From Marthasterias glacialis (taxonomy: Eukaryota > Echinodermata > Asteroidea > Forcipulatida > Asteriidae): 64,000 nt of DNA. Position numbers and translations under genes: made by a program. How positions within the stretch are numbered: position 1 is the stretch's first letter; each line of letters begins with the position of its first letter. The notes below the pieces were generated by a model. That model was not told the origin of the DNA. It ran no database searches and was given only the letters and a program-made list of their open reading frames with translations. The stretch is taken from contig OU452219.1 in the NCBI GenBank assembly GCA_911728455.2, positions 20,491,397-20,555,396 on the forward strand. The letters run 5' to 3'. Shown piece by piece: positions 13,223 through 63,192 of the stretch.

Positions 13223-16094
13223 AAAGTTTTTCCAACTTTCATGCGCATTACTCGCTCAACAGCGTGTAATCCCAATTACCATTTTTGATTAGCGACTAGG
13301 TACCTCAAAAATGAGTCTACTCGCTTGACTTAATGGGATGATTCATGAGAAAGCAGGTCCCAATGTTCTCATATTGTACCTTGTGTGTCTTTCAGTCTGA
13401 CCATTGCCCATATTCAGTAAAGCCTATTGGCCACGATCACAAGGGACTGTCTGAAACCCATCCGTCCGCGGGGCAGACAAATTCTCACAACTATATGAAT
13501 GGGAATCATTTAGCAATTACTTATCTTCTCAGAATAATAACAAAAAAATAAAAAAATAACTTGTTGAGTGTTTTAGCCAGGTGCAAGACAGTAACTGGTG
13601 ATGCTGGTGTTTTCCCCTAAGGGTTCTTAATAAAAAGCCACTAGTGGTACGGGGAACCTGTCCAAACCGCGGGGGCCCTGGCACTACATCGCAAACTACA
13701 AAGTTGGCTCGTGGGTACACTATTAACAAGAAATGCACCACAGACGTCTCAAATTTTCTGAGAATCTGTGAAGAGAATGATTTGAGTATTTTTATCGTCA
13801 TTGGTAAATGAATAAGTTTTTCCACTTTAAACACACATGAATTTTTGAGAAGTTTTTGATTGTAGAACCCTTTTTAGGCTATTTATGATTAGAAATGGGA
13901 TTTAATATTTTGTCTATGAAATTAACACACAGTAAATTTATTGATATTTATAAATGATGAGTTCACTTCCCAAACCAAATGTGTCAGTCGTCAATTTCTT
14001 GAGAATTGTGGTGTCTCTCTGAAGTATTGGACTCCGTTTCCATCTGGGAAAAGTGCACTAGTCATCGCCTTGGGAAATTAGATGTTTACTCAATATCAGA
14101 TAGCAAAGTGAAAAACACATTCATCACCCAATATTGACAGAGTTTTCAGAGCTGTCTTGTACCAATGGGATTTATTGGTTGGGTCGGGGGGGGGGGGGAG
14201 AAGAAACCCCTCCCACCTTTAAGAGCAACCAGAATGGTGAAGAGAGGGATTGACCATTAGGTAACTGAATTGTGATTCAGATATCAATAGGAGGATTGGA
14301 TAGGCCAAAGATCATCAATCAACTGGCAAGACTGGACAGGACAGAAGGATGAGGGTGCATGGAAGAAGATGGTCTCAGCTCAGAACGTGTGGGCGTCCAT
14401 GTGTTTGGAGGACACCCTGTGTTTAATCTAGAAACCCGACTCAATTTTATTTATTTATTCTTAAACAAGTAAAAATATTGTAAAAATGAATAACTTTGAA
14501 GCCCTATTTGTCAATTTCCGGCAAATTAGAACACCATGTTGTCAAATTCTGACTAAGGGTCTGATGGAGAAACATATCATGTAGAAAGAAAAGTACAAAT
14601 ACACAGATCAACAAATCATCCATCAAAAAACAAAAACCCAGGTAAGGTCCTTTGTCCCCTAGTGGTTTCAAATCTCAACAAATTTCACTGGTTTCTATCA
14701 AATGCACCATTGAATCACCATTGTAGCAGTCAAGGCCCGCAAAAACCAACACAAGAAATAACAAATACAAGCGATCTGTTAAAATGACAAAACCAAACGA
14801 CAGCCACATGTTCCCTTGTTATCTAGAAAATTATGGACAAAGAATAACTGTCATTTGGTCCGGAAGTACGTACTGCATCATTGTGAGGTCCACCTCAGAT
14901 GGCAGGTGGGGGATTGCTGGCAGTGCTGTGGTTTTTTTTATTTAACAGAAAAGCGGAGATACCAATAAGTTTCGCTGTGGGTAGATGGTACTTGTGAAAT
15001 TTCAAGACTCAAAATGGTTTTGAATTTACTGTTTAAAACAGTGGGAAGAAAAGTCCTCTCTTTTTCAAGTCATAGTGTGAAATTATGTTACAACCTTACC
15101 TTCTAAATGAAAATTTTAAATACAACAAAGCTAATAAAGCCGTTTCTAAAAATTGTATTCCTACTGTTTTATAATACTAAGAACAATAGTAATAATAGTT
15201 ATAAATGTATTTATGAAGAGATTTTACAAGAGATGTCAAAGACTTATAAAAGTGCTGTATGAAAACACAATTTTACCTCCTATGGTTGATCTTAGGGTAT
15301 ATTTTTTGGGGGAAGAAATCATTTACTTTTACGTATGGTTGTCACTAACAGACTATTTCCTTCCCAACACATGTGCATGTGTGACACGCAAAGCTTCAAA
15401 TCTTACGGGAAAAAATTTAAGTTTGAGGAATTCCGGAAGCCTCACTCTACAGTAGGCGTATGTGTTCAGGTATCACATGTTGATGTATCTTATGTTGTCT
15501 GTGATTCATTTGAGGCCAACATCTACTAAATTGTTGCCGTTTCCGGGCGATGGATTCTTACTATGTAAGGCGTTTTCTTGACATAAAATGTTATCCGATA
15601 GAAATGTGCAATATTCCTTGCATTATTTATATTTCAGCACCTTAAACCAGCTCCACCAGACCACCATAAATAATCACCTTCATCCCTTCGTGAACCAGGG
15701 CTCGAATTTGGGGAGGGGTGGTGGGGGGGATGGGGTGGGGTGGGAATCCACAAGACCACGGGGCTTGTAGCTCAGAACTTAAAGAATTCATTTGACAAAA
15801 ACGGAATCAAATGGGAAAAAAATGTCAACACACTTTAACAAATAAACTGGTTTCGTATGACACACATTCTTGTGGATAAGTATACCTCAATACTCGACAG
15901 CATTGACAAATATTTAGCAGACTCAAAATCAACAATTGACGATCAGTTTTGTTTTTGAAGATATTGGTTCCGTTGAAAAGCACAAGACCACCGGACTTGT
16001 CCGTTTGGGAGTTTTTCTGGCCCATCGCTAAAATCACTGTCCTCGGGCCTGCGGTCGAGTGTGAAATTCATTCAAGCCCTGTGAACTATTCCAC

Positions 16095-16250
16095 AATGGC
16101 AGACTTTTGAGACGCTGGCGGCAGCAGGCACAACAGTCCTTTTTGACAGTTCTGAGTGTGCGCGCATATCCTCAGTATTGCGCGCACAGTTATGAGCCCG
16201 CGCACTACTGGTGAGAACTGTGAAAAAGGACTGTCCACAAGTCTCCCATT
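16095..16250. mobile_element. MITE with AATGG.AGACTT ends
   Basis: Left AATGGCAGACTTTTGAGACG and right in reverse complement AATGGGAGACTTGTGGACAG. Both arms carry AGTCCTTTTT.ACAGTTCT, and the centre has TGCGCGC words facing each other. Same family as 38,651-38,791 and 42,198-42,315. Confidence 0.7.
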
Positions 16251-16735
16251 AACTAGTCAACCCTACACTACATTATTGACAGTGGAAGACTGTGTATCCT
16301 TCACTTTAAAGAAATTTGGTGGCTACTTGAACTTTTTTTTGTGTGTCCACGGTCAAACAAATTAGCGCAGACAGCCGACGAAACCATTGGGTCATACCAA
16401 GCATGCATTAGTACTTCCGAATGCCACTTATAATCTCTTTAATACATTGTACCTTGAGAAGCTCAAAGAAATGCATGGCATTTAGTAACAATGTCTTGAA
16501 CTTCAAGGAGGAAAAAAAAAAAACCCGACAGGTTTGACAAGACACATGCCAGGGGCATGTTCAAGTCTGGGCAATAATTTGAACAAACCACAACCAAAGG
16601 TAAAAACATTTTGCTTACAGGTACCTGTGTGTGTACTATTATTATTTCTATTATAGATATTATTAATTCCCGGTAATGTAAACAATAATGCCTCACAAGC
16701 AAACTTAATCACTGTAAATTGGAAACCTGTAGACA

Positions 16736-16980
16736 ACGGTGCTTGAAATGAACCAATGACAGCGAGGTAAACCCCTACGTATCCTAGTACACGAGAGACC
16801 AATGGCTTTACGTCCCGTCCCATGGACAAAGAAGTTATGGTCAAGTATCTTGCTCAACGACACAAGCATGGAGACCAGCCAGGCGGGGTGGGGGGATTCA
16901 AACCCCCCACTCTGTGAAACAACAGATTTTGAATACGGTGCACTACACCCCTCGGCCAAGATGCTCCACTGCCCCATGAG
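16736..16980 (-). repeat. Ser/Leu-tRNA-derived SINE
   Basis: Minus-strand head TTGGCCGAGGGGTG, box B-like GGGGTTTGAATCCCCCCAC, then TTGAGCAAGATACTTGACCA and GACGTAAAGCCATTGGTC. It is a second copy, diverged from the 9.2-kb one and closer to the 26.1-kb copy. Confidence 0.75.
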
Positions 16981-17447
16981 AAATGTAAACTGGATGTGAT
17001 AAAAGTTTCCATCACGCGTTCCGTTGACGCTTTATAGTCCATCCGCATTTTCCCCTCCGTGCATGTACATATACAGTACACATTATTTTATTTCATCCCA
17101 GACACACATGATGCATCTTTTATGCATCACAGATACTGCTGTCATCTTGGATATTCTTCTCGAGACTCTGTTTATGCAGAGCTTAGAAATGTCGCTATGC
17201 GATATCAATAGTGACAGGGGAAATGTTCATCTATGCATTCTGATCTAGTCGGCAAGACAACATGCTAGCATAGGCTAATGCACCCCCTGGTTTTGGGCTA
17301 CTTCCGGGATTCTGTCGTACATGTAGGACGTGTTCGTGTGTAATGTAGCCATGAAATTCACCCTTTAAAGGAAGTTTTCTAGAGTGTATTCCCGAGGAAA
17401 AGCCTTCTCAAATCATTTCCACCGAATAAAAAAGATCGCCAACATAG

Positions 17448-17522
17448 GGCTAGATAGCTATGTTGGTAGAGCACCGGTCCATTAATCTGGAGGTCACAGG
17501 TTCAAATCCCGATCTTGTCAAC
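17448..17522 (+). repeat. tRNA-like SINE head
   Basis: Box A-like TAGCTATGTTGGTAGAGCAC and box B-like GGTTCAAATCCCGATC are spaced as in a tRNA, but the acceptor stem pairs poorly and the position before the anticodon is not the usual T. I read it as tRNA-derived, not a working tRNA gene. The following TTTTCTTTG.GCACCC also flanks the foldback at 44.8 kb. Confidence 0.6.
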
Positions 17523-18771
17523 TTTTCTTTGCGCACCCAAACGTTCACGACATTTCCTATGGGCTTCTGATAACTTTACAGCCAATCTGTGTTGAGGGAG
17601 TTTGTTTTTGTGTTTTTTTTTTGTGGAACTTCATCGCACTAACCAACAAGATAGAGGGCAGTGTTGTCATTAAATGCTCATCAAGGCATACATGTGCACC
17701 TTTAAAAAAAGATACATTGTACAACTGTATTTAACTTTCAAAAAGTGTTTTCATCACCAACGCATTGGAGGATCTGTTCAAGGTTTGATTTGGAAACAGT
17801 GGTACTGTCAAAGGGCAGCACTTAACCTATGTAGGCCTGTATTAACCACTTGACGTCGGCTGACCTTCTTTTTACCCATGATTTTTTAAACTGAATAACA
17901 GTAGACGTTTATATACGTTTCGGAACATATTTGGTTGGGTAGGTTATGTCGGTTGACAAATAATTACATTCCACTGTGTAGCATGCACAGGCATACACTT
18001 ACAGGGCTACGCGTACAGAGAGGGACAAAGGTTACTGGAATTCATTCTTCAAATCTCCCTTTTTATTCCCCAGGGGTTATTAGAAATCCCCGGTTCCAGA
18101 GCTTCTTTCCTTTGTTTGTCCTCGAAAGGGAATCAAAAAATTCCAGGTGCATTTTATGAGCACTTTTGGGGCTTTACTTTGTTTAATCAGGGTTTCATTG
18201 TGACAGCAACATTCTCCAAAAAGAAAATGAAGGAAAGTGGTTAAAATGGCTCTCTCTAATGTTAATTTGTGTACATGTAATAACTGCTTCGAGGATAAAG
18301 CACATGATTTTGGTTTCACCCAGTGGCGCGACCAGACATTTTCTTGTGTTTAATATGTAACAGCATCAGATGAACAGTAGCAACACATGTAGTGGATGCT
18401 GTCATGTGAGCACTGCAATAACAACACTCATTTCTTGGGATCGGTGTACAGTGTCGATCTCCAATTTCTCCACAAGTGCAGCTGCATGTGAACACTACAT
18501 TCAAATGCAGTTCCAATTTGTCTTCCGTTTACAATTAGGCCAGGATTTCTCAGTCTTGAGTCAGCTCCATTTCTAGACATATTTTTGTCACGTAGCCCAT
18601 ACAAAAAAAGGTCACCGATTTATGGCTTTTGATCCAATATTCCAAGAAATGTTCCGAGGAACTCTTAATATCCCACCCTTGGCAAAGGACCTGAATTTGA
18701 TCTGTATCTAAACAAAAAAGGATGAGGATGCAACTTAGACCATTTTGTGGGTGTTTTCGTCTGTCACTGAA

Positions 18772-18935
18772 GACCCCTTGCACTGAGGGTCACACGCGGC
18801 TGCTTTCCGTCCGCGGTCTGCCATTTTGGTGTCGAATATGGCGAGCGTGGAAACGCGCGCGCCGCCGAAAATGCGCACTACACAAGATTGCACATAGAGA
18901 AACTGACACGCAAAGTGGCGTGACCAAGACTGATT
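18772..18935. repeat. Partial copy related to the MITE at 39.3 kb
   Basis: It starts GACCCCTTGCACTGAGGGTC and contains CTGCCATTTTGG and GGCGTGACCAAGA words seen in the other copies. The right end is not clear. The open frame across it looks like a by-product of its CpG-rich repeat sequence. Confidence 0.45.
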
Positions 18936-19549
18936 GCGGTGATGCCGCCAAGGCGAATCGGATCCATAGGGAGGGCTTGGATGATAAGAAGCTGCTTACG
19001 AGATTGAACTTTCCGATTAAATGCGTCTTGCACATGGACTTGTTCCTCTAAAGACCCAAAGGGATGCTGCTTTTTTTTTGTGATTTAATGTTTCCGCACC
19101 GCTCTAAATTCATTATTAACTGCAATGGAGGTTGCCTGGAAACATGTCTGTACATGAATTGAAAGCTTGCAGGATGACATTCGTATCCAAGGCAACAGAT
19201 GGCATAGAAATCAATAATGTAGCAAAAAGGTTAAGAGCCACTCATATACAAGGATTATTCTCCAGTGAGGAGAAATCTGAGAATATCCACACACATCAAA
19301 TACACACAGTGAGGATTTTATTCTACCATTGAAAATTATGAAAAGGGTGTCTTCCGCATTTTTTATGGCATGTTTTGCTGTCCATTATTTGTAGGCCATT
19401 CATGGCCACTGGTATTTAAGAGAATCTGAAGACATTAAAGGGACACACTGCCTTCAACACACAACAGAGTATTACTCTTAGTCTTAGGCTTACAAGCATG
19501 TGGACATCAGCCTGTCTGTCTAGTCTACAGGGTAAACAATCCTATTGGT

Positions 19550-19865
19550 AAATCATGGCATCACACACACACACCTATCTGCTGCACGCCCACAGTTTAT
19601 CGCTACCTGCGGCTCCAAAATGGTTTTGTGTAATTTTACCAAAAATCACCCGTTTCATCTTTCAAGAAAGCATTTCTTGTGACAGAAACTGTTCGTTCTG
19701 AGAGGGCCAATCGTCTTCGAAAAATGTAAAATCCAAGTCCAAATGTATTAAACTTTTCTTGCATAAAGATGAAAAACTAGCTCAATCCAACTCATACAGT
19801 ATGGGCTTCCAGTTTGTGTGAAGTGGGCATGACTTACAGTGGAATTACGTCACACTAACTAACAG
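19550..19865. repeat. Dispersed repeat, copy of the element at 52.8 kb
   Basis: Contains CTATCTGCTGCACGCCCAC, TATCGCTACCTGCGGCTCC, GTGTAATTTTACCAAAAATC and CCAGTTTGTGTGAAGTGGGC at the same spacing as the 52.8-kb copy. Confidence 0.65.
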
Positions 19866-20219
19866 GAGAGCACTTTACCAGTTGCCACCTCGATTCTTTA
19901 ATTTTTTTACCATCCCCAAGGTGGGGTTATTTTCTAGCCATTGCCGAGATCATTTTTCATTGAGAGTACCACTGGCAAGAAGAAACCCTGACTTGACGAT
20001 GCCAAGAGCAGAAAGATTCTCTGATTTGCATCGTGCGTTTTGTTTTCTCGACCGAGAAAATGTCAAATTCATGCACTGTGAATTGCAAAACATCGGCCGT
20101 TACCTACGGCATATTATTGGTACTAAACTCAGAACCAAGGCTGGATCCCTGTTTCACTCTGACTTAACCTCCATTGAGCCGAAATACAATGAATAAACAA
20201 TGGTGGAAGCCTCTCAATG

Positions 20220-20470
20220 CCTCAGAATCCTCTTCTTGGCACAAGAGAACAAAGGTCTGGAATCAGGGATTTAAAAAAAAACACCTCTCAATAGCCACAA
20301 AACAGCGAAATATTCAAGACCATGTTTTGTCTTTGTGTGGGTGAAACGAAGCGATAGAGGGCATGTGCGTACTCTGTGCACGCTCAGCAGTGGAATGTTC
20401 ATGCGACCTTTGTTCCAGTATTTTGATTTTACACAATGGCGTCTTTACACCACTTCCGTTTTCAGGCAGG
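20220..20470. repeat. Dispersed repeat paired with 51,365-51,620
   Basis: Shares AGGTCTGGAAT..GGGATTT, CAGTGGAATG and CCAGTATTT..ATTTTACACA with the copy at 51.4 kb, colinear over about 250 bp. Confidence 0.6.
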
Positions 20471-20514
20471 GGAAACATTTGCGTGTATACACCTCATCCG
20501 GCAGCTACTGGTTA

Positions 20515-20845
20515 AAGGGCAACATCAGTAAGATTGAAAAAATAAATTTCTACAGATTTGCACATAACTTACATGGTATTAAAGATGGTTTTTTCCTTGA
20601 AAATGTTTTTGCTTGAAATGCTATAGATTTTGAGAAATAAGTAAAACAACTAGTTTTGATCTCGCAAGTCCAAAACAGTGAAAACAAACAATGAGGTTTT
20701 TCACTGCATGTATTTTCTTGTGAAACCGATTACTGATTGAGCTTAAACTCTCCCAGGTTTGCTATTATCATGTAATATGTTGGGTCACATAAAGTGCAGA
20801 TACTGGTCTTTGACACTGGCTAATGTTTGCCACATGCTTTAAAGG
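20515..20845 (+). repeat. Dispersed TTAA-ended repeat
   Basis: It begins TTAAAGGGCAACATCAGTAA and ends near GCCACATGCTTTAA. It is colinear with the minus-strand copy at 4,695-5,039. It probably belongs to the same broad family as the MITE at 5,590-5,952, whose interior shares the AAATCTGTGAAC and AAGTTTTC words. Confidence 0.6.
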
Positions 20846-22829
20846 GCAATATAAATATATCCAAAACTGAATAAATAAGCCAACATGAGTTTGTTTCTCT
20901 TATAAAGTACCAACAACATTGACTCAGATCAGCATCATCTACATGTTGAAAGTGGCATGGCAATCATCCAGTGCAGATTAATGGCCCTGGTGGGAGGAGA
21001 CCACAAAACTTGGACCCAGTGTAACTCCAGACCGATAGCCTTGATAAAAGAGAGATAGATCCCACGAAATGTGATTGCATTTTCACACATTAGGAGAGAA
21101 GTTGTCCTTGCAGCACAACAGTGAGTGGAGAGAGATGTACTTAAGCAGAGGTGGAGAGACTGAGTGATGCCCTAGAGACAACTGGCATGGATAGCATCAA
21201 TCTTACAAGTTGTAAAACCAGCTACTTTGGCAATCTTTCTTTCTTCTTCTTCTTCATCTCCCAAGATTTTTCTTCCATGGGGGAATTGTTTGTATTTCTA
21301 GTCATTTAAGTTTCTAACAAAGATAGTGATTACTCGGAATATGCATGCATTAGACCTTAATTATCTTCTTTTTTTTTCTCTCCCGTTTTTCTCTTCACAC
21401 CTCACCTTGATCTCGTAAGTGCCTAATGTATTGCAGAATGATTTCCCTCGTACAGTGTGGCAAACTGATGCACAAACTGTACCAGTTGCTACTTATGAAT
21501 CATCATTTGCTACTCAACACTAGCATTCAGAGTGCACAGAACATGTGCAGTCTAAATATTTTGCGATGCAAGATGGTTAGATGAAGTTGTTTTAATATAA
21601 TAATTTATTATCGCTTCTTTATTAAACAGGGGTCAGTTCGTTTGTTTTAAAACAAAAAATTGGCATGATGTTTTTTTCCACTGAGCCACACGTTCATTAC
21701 TTTGTCGAACACCTTTAGAGACCACAGTGGCCACAAGCGGCTTGAACCAAAATGCCCATAGGGGCCACTAACGGCCGCAAGAAGTGGCCTACTTCCAATT
21801 AAACAGGAGGGTCAAATAAAAGGTCATGTCCCAAGTTGACATTTTCCAATGTTTCCCATGTTAACATAGACTCTACAATGATAAATCAAAACCAATTATT
21901 GCTTTTTCTTTATCAATTTTCTGACATTTTCAATGAACAAAATACAGAGTCCAAAACAACATTAGCAATGTCTGGGAGTATAGTGACGATTATACAGAAA
22001 TGAATGGCATCTAAGGAGTCAAAAACACAATGGAAGACAAAACAAATGTACGTGTTCATATAGATTTAACCATATGACAAAAGTCTGAACGAGACTGTGT
22101 AGGTTTCATGTGGGTTTTGAGTGCAACTGCAAGTGATAAGCAGAGCCAGTGCGTACACTGTACATGTACACTGACGTACGTATTTGGTATTGACGGGTAC
22201 AAGACGATGTGTGTCAAAATGGTTAAAACTGTTTGGAGAGAGGGGAGGGGAGCATAGGCGTAATCAGAGGGGAGCATAGGCATAATCCGGAGAGGGGGGG
22301 CAGGGCAGGGGGGCAAGGGGGCTTGATCCCCCTTCCTCCACTCAGAACCCTTGCCCCCCCCCTCCCAAATGAGATCTAAAAAATGCACAGAGTAATGATT
22401 TAATACACTAAATATACCCCAAAACTTTGTTTTTGCCCTCGCCTGCCCCTGGGCATGGGGGGGGGGCCTGGAGGGGGGGCCTGGAGGGTGGGGGAGTTTC
22501 GAGTGGAGGAAGAAGGGCGTTCTAGTGTAGTGCTTTTTATGAGCCATACACTTCCCCAGTAATGAAGTCATTACACTAAATTGTTACGTTAAAAGTGCTT
22601 AATCATAAAAATGTTTAAAAAAAACCACACTGATTGTTTAAGACCGCCACACTAGTTGTCATGACTAAACAATTTGTAGCTTTGAGGATACTTGTGTGTG
22701 AGGGTGTTTATTTAAGTAAGGGCACAGCAGTACGGTGGCAAATTATTGAGCATGGTAAAAATAGATTGACCTTGCAGAAGGTTAACCCAAAAACTGTGTT
22801 TCTGGGTTCCCACTCTGTGGTACTTTCCT

Positions 22830-23037
22830 ATTGGCCCAATGCAACTGATGTCATCATCACAATAATCTTGGTAGCGGAATTTTGGGAGTCAATGTCCCCG
22901 TGTGTTATACAGTGTAGAGTGCCTTTCAGGCGAGGCGGCATTTTCATGCTTACTGTAATTTTTACCTGAATTCTGACTCCCAAAATGGCAAGCGTGGCAG
23001 ACAGGAGACGCGTGTGACGATGGTGCAAGGGATCAAT
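22830..23037. mobile_element. MITE related to the element at 39.3 kb
   Basis: It shares GATGTCATC.TCACAAT, ATTTTGG and CAATGTCCC.GTGTGTTAT with the 39,334-39,713 copy in the same order. The right side holds CCCAAAATGGCAAGCGTGG and ends GGTGCAAGGGATCAAT, complementary to the left end ATTGGCCCAATGCA with mismatches. Confidence 0.65.
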
Positions 23038-23844
23038 TTGACCCCACCGTCCTTCAAATGCCAACAAGTCAAAGTCAATAAAATATCAAAAGAACAGCAA
23101 AAAAAGGACTGAATTTACAGTGTGCGCATTACATCTGACTAGCTGAGAACATGTTTCATTCGACATTTTAGTCAAAATGTTTCTGGTGATCAACCCAAAA
23201 AAGCAGACATCTTTTGTTGGATTCCTTCAAGACACCAGTGCAATCAAAGAATGGGTTTACAACTCCAATCCATCCGCGCCACATGTAAATGTAGAAGGAA
23301 TCGTCCATTTTTCATCCCTGCCTCAGCTTCATCACAGGAGTGGAGTGGAGTTAAACTAGCCTAATATGTAGTCATTTTCCTATTTAAAAGGTGAAAAGGA
23401 CTTAACTTGATCAAAAATGAGAAACCACACATGGTACATAAAAACTGCATTCTCCTGGTACATGTTACACCCTGACAAGGATGCCCATTAAGCCCAGCAT
23501 ATTCAGTTTCTAAAGGATGAAAATTCTCCCACCAGGTTCAGAAACACTCTGAAATATCAAAGGTTGTCTGGAGTGTGTTCTTGTCAAATCTCATGGCTGT
23601 CCCAGGGCCCTTTTCAGATGGGAATACCAGCAGTGCCCTCCAGGCCGACCATCATCATGGCCATGTGAAACATTAAACTATCACTACCAGAGAAGACCAC
23701 GGGGTGATTACTACACAGGATGGCAGCGGCAGTTTGTAAGTTTACATCTTGAGACAATTGTGGATGGTAGTGATTGGGAAAAACGCCACTCCCTCCTTAC
23801 TGTAGGACAGTATCCTACATACGAGTACGTGTACATTGGCATTC

Positions 23845-24018
23845 TGGCTTGATGCTTCACACAGAGGCAACAGGGGAAATCACCTCCATCCATGCCCCCT
23901 GGTCATTGCCTTGGTGCCCCTTGAAATGCTCCAGTACAAATGGACATTTCCCTCCTCCGAGAGGTGCCCTTTACTATGACAAAAACTGCCTTGCCCTAAG
24001 AACAAAGTATGAAGCCTG
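23845..24018. repeat. Copy of the CAGGCCTGA-ended MITE family, opposite orientation
   Basis: Holds GGTCATTGCCTTGGTGCCCC, the reverse complement of the family hallmark, between GGCTTGATGCTTCAC and GTATGAAGCCTG ends. Confidence 0.6.
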
Positions 24019-24547
24019 TGCACAACACATCCCACTTGAGATATCTTTTTAAGTGCCAAGGAATACAAAACTGGCAATTTACTTTGATGAAAGGTGGAGT
24101 GATTGGCTAGCAATACCACATGTGACCCCTGTACCCAGACAAGGTCAATGCAGATTTCTTAATCACACAGAAAATTGCTACAATTTTTGAATCCTTCACC
24201 TGGTCCAGGCTCTGGTGAGTTCAACTTTAGCTGTCAGCTGGGATGCAAGGCCGTTGGCATGAGAATGGGTTTAGCCGTTGGTGCATCTGTCTACTCTATG
24301 GTCTAATTTACAGAGCTGATCTTGTAGTAAACTCACAGAGGAATTTAGGTGTAATTAGCGTGTATGTTCTATTAAAATTGTAAAAGCAGTGAGGCACTTG
24401 ACAGAGTAGATTTCAGACCTTGTATTTGATGATACCTGAGACGGCTTCAACAATCCATTTATTCCGTTCGTTCATGAGCAAATTTTTCACAAGGCTATCC
24501 TTCTGATTACAAGTCTCCCGCTACTCCTTCTAATTACTGGAGTCAAG

Positions 24548-24797
24548 CTGGGCCCATTTTCATCGCTCTGCTTACTGTAAGAGAAAAATCGGCGCTTACG
24601 TTAGCAGAAAAGTCAGCGCTTGGCAAGAGGAGTATTTCACAGGCAAGTACAGAATTTTTGCTTGCGTACTTCACGTCACTAAAGCGATCTTTGCTGGAAC
24701 ACTTAGCGCAGAAATGCAGCGCTTACTCTGTAGGCGGGGAATGGCGATCTGAAGCGCCGGAATTTCACGGTAAGCAGAGCCACCAAATTGGGCCCTG
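24548..24797. repeat. 250-bp palindromic repeat with GGGCCCATTTTCATCGCTCT end
   Basis: Starts CTGGGCCCATTTTCATCGCT and ends AGAGCCACCAAATTGGGCCC. The halves mirror each other around GCGCTTAC/GTAAGCGC-type words. A second copy is at 63,357-63,593. Confidence 0.7.
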
Positions 24798-25787
24798 GCC
24801 TTTCGTCACAGGGCAAGCTCAGAGACACAGCTCTTGAGATACACTTGTCTGCTCAAGGACACAAAAGGTTACAGGTTCCCCTTCCAAACCAATGTATTTT
24901 TTCCCCCATGGGACTCCGAAAACACAGAGTGTGTGCTGCTTACAATCCTATGTTTAGTGGTGAAGGGATGTAAAAAAGATTCATGTTCGTGTACTGTATT
25001 TCTAGAACTCGCTGTACTACAACACACGCATCGGGGGATTATTACTTTGGTGCTGGAAAAATTGATGGGAGGTGAGAGGGCTCGCGAATCAGTGTTGTAG
25101 TCGAGACCACAAAGTCCACTGCCTTTTTCCCCATTATTATGGTTTTGCTCAGCCTTCACTATGGGCGTCACATGGCCACTATGTTGTATGGAAAAAAGTG
25201 CAACCGCAATGCGCCGACCTCCAAGAAAAGGGGGAAAAAAAAAAACAGCAGGGCAAGCTTGAAAATTATGCGTTCGACAGTTTGTTATTCTATTGGGTTC
25301 TTTTCTTTTATTTTTATATGTTTTTGGACGATTATGAAATTAAGGTCTGGAAAGCTTTGCTCCGCGACCGAGACCAAAACTTCAAAATCGAGACCGGGAA
25401 ACAGCCGAGACCTCAACAAATTCGGTCAAGAGACCTACAACACTTTTCACGATAGTAGATATCGGACACATTTTCTTGTACCTCATGCATCCTGCTGTCT
25501 CTTTCAAACTCTTCTACTTTGGTGGTCAAAATAATAGTATACATGAATGTGACAATGCCGCGATCAAGTGGATAGCATTCAACTACTAACTGATTTTAAA
25601 TACACGTAGCAAACGATCAACTGTGTTGATGTACAGATGTGGCTGAATCAACAATTTCACCAATGAATCCAACTTTCATTAGATGCAAACAGACATTTTA
25701 AAACAGATTTTAAACTTCTTCAAGGCAGAAATACAAACACAGGAAAATACAGATTGTTTGAGGTTGACACTTATTTATTAAACCTAC

Positions 25788-63192
<37,405 letters not shown>

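Larger units (their letters stand above)
4311..25787. other. Repeat-rich non-coding stretch, presumed intron or 3' flank
   Basis: I recognise no exon on either strand here. Open frames are short and mostly fall within repeats. Contents I can name are listed separately: TTAA-type and TA-type MITEs, SINEs, hairpin elements and short palindromic repeats. If the candidate exon at 4,034-4,310 is real, this stretch would be a single 21-kb intron. Confidence 0.55.

Noticed and set aside
17448-17522. Functional tRNA gene
   Set aside because: The acceptor stem is poorly paired, the base before the anticodon is atypical, and the flanks match another repeat copy. A tRNA-derived SINE is more likely.
18722-19051. 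109-codon plus-strand open frame
   Set aside because: Its start overlaps a CpG-rich MITE relative, the composition follows that repeat, and no domain is recognised.
22056-22571. 171-codon minus-strand open frame
   Set aside because: It runs through G- and C-rich low-complexity repeat (GGGGGG, CCCCTTGCCCCC) and shows no family motif or splice structure.
25072-25534. Two overlapping plus-strand frames of about 130 codons
   Set aside because: Lys-rich and low-complexity, rich in GAGACC-type repeats, with no recognised domain and no supporting splice sites.
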